This document shows, one piece after another, positions 5,632-6,119 of a stretch of 6,119 nucleotides of DNA. The notes beneath the pieces are model-generated. The model saw nothing but the letters and a program-made list of their open reading frames with translations. It made no database searches and was not told where the DNA came from. The stretch is taken from positions 1-6,119 of the forward strand of contig JALZVA010000080.1 in the NCBI GenBank assembly GCA_023301335.1. The letters are read 5' to 3'. How positions within the stretch are numbered: position 1 is the stretch's first letter; every line of letters begins with the position of its first letter. The stretch comes from Akkermansiaceae bacterium (lineage in GTDB: Bacteria; Verrucomicrobiota; Verrucomicrobiia; Verrucomicrobiales; Akkermansiaceae). The position numbers and the translations under genes are program-made.

Positions 5632-6119
5632 TTACTCAAGCTCTGCGGCCTGTTGCTGAGCTTGAGGCTGCGGATAGTTGAATTTCTTCCCTTCGTAATT
5701 ACGGAGAGAAACCGTTTGCTCATCTTTATTAAGGATATATTGAGGATTAAGAGGGATTTTCCCTCCTCCTCCCGGGCCATCCACGACAAATTGAGGGACG
5801 GCGTAGCCAGTGGTGTGGCCACGTAGCTGTTCGATGATTTCAAGCCCTGTATCCACTGAGGTGCGGAGGTGGGATGAACCTTCGATAAGGTCGCACTGGT
5901 AGAGGTAGTAAGGACGCGCTCTACACATGAGGAGTTTATGGACTAATGCCTTCTGCACTTCTACGCTATCATTGACACCTTTTAAGAGGACGCTCTGGTT
6001 ACCTAAGGGGACGCCTGCATCTGCGAGCTTGCCTAGGGCTTCCTGCACCTCGCTAGTGAGCTCTTTAGGATGGTTGGCGTGAATAGAGATGAAGAGTGGA
6101 TGGTACTTCTTAAGCATTG
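5632..6119 (-). CDS. kamA: KamA-type L-lysine 2,3-aminomutase, C-terminal part (start outside window)
   Basis: The frame enters from the right edge and ends at TAA (5634-5632); 162 codons are seen. ATG 6117-6115 is probably internal, since the family's radical-SAM half with its CxxxCxxC cluster lies upstream. KamA enzymes are cytoplasmic radical-SAM, PLP-dependent enzymes that convert L-lysine to L-beta-lysine. Counting from that internal Met, I see KKYHPLFISIHANHP (3-17), PYYLYQCD with D76, RGHTTGYAVP (99-108), VVD with D113, and GGGGK with K120. In the clostridial enzyme the matching Asp pair binds the substrate amino groups and the Lys holds PLP. This argues against an EpmB-like EF-P enzyme, which has a different C-terminus. 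The chain ends soon after LRNYEG with a Gln/Ala-rich tail (QAQQQAAELE) and lacks the Cys-containing extension of the clostridial protein. Beta-lysine could serve osmoprotection or lysine catabolism; no partner gene is in view. Confidence 0.93.
   Translation of the reverse strand, partial: MLKKYHPLFISIHANHPKELTSEVQEALGKLADAGVPLGNQSVLLKGVNDSVEVQKALVHKLLMCRARPYYLYQCDLIEGSSHLRTSVDTGLEIIEQLRGHTTGYAVPQFVVDGPGGGGKIPLNPQYILNKDEQTVSLRNYEGKKFNYPQPQAQQQAAELE

Noticed and set aside
5595..5843. Minus-strand 82-codon frame overlapping the kamA end
   Set aside because: It overlaps kamA in another frame on the same strand; kamA motifs are unambiguous there and the alternative protein resembles nothing.

Overview
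This 6.1 kb window carries five protein genes, all on the minus strand. It looks like a marine member of the PVC superphylum, most likely a verrucomicrobial relative (inference). The reasons are the 'planctomycete-type' cytochrome c/DUF1587-DUF1592-DUF1588 protein, a secreted sulfatase next to an SGNH hydrolase and an alpha/beta hydrolase of the kind common in Planctomycetota and Verrucomicrobiota, moderately AT-rich DNA, and translation starts without Shine-Dalgarno sequences.

In the order of transcription (high to low coordinates): (1) 6119-5632 is the C-terminal part of a KamA-type lysine 2,3-aminomutase whose start lies outside the window. (2) 5631-5320 is a 312 bp spacer with one promoter-like match just before the next gene and a perfect 12 bp palindrome near the kamA end. 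(3) 5319-2141 is a compact three-gene unit: an exported SGNH hydrolase, an exported formylglycine sulfatase, and an exported alpha/beta hydrolase. The gaps are 46 bp and 1 bp, so co-transcription is very likely. (4) 2140-1876 is an AT-rich spacer. (5) 1875-1 is a large membrane-anchored haem protein (zinc ribbon, transmembrane helix, c-type haem motif, DUF1587/DUF1595/DUF1592/DUF1588), cut off by the left edge of the window. It has no long ORF closed by a stop in the window because its stop codon is missing, but the frame is open for all 625 codons.

The three-gene unit reads as a small extracytoplasmic module that removes sulfate and ester groups, probably from a sulfated and acylated polysaccharide. 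Substrate and order of action are inference. KamA is separate metabolism (L-beta-lysine formation). The DUF1592 protein is probably a periplasmic haem-linked enzyme or electron carrier of unknown reaction. Its unusual points are an apparently cytoplasmic zinc ribbon on the same chain as a periplasmic haem domain, and an A8 tract beside a hexamer tandem repeat in the linker between them. I saw no tRNA, rRNA, CRISPR array, insertion sequence or convincing intrinsic terminator. I found no clear-cut novel system; the best candidates for follow-up are the domain fusion and the three-enzyme cassette.
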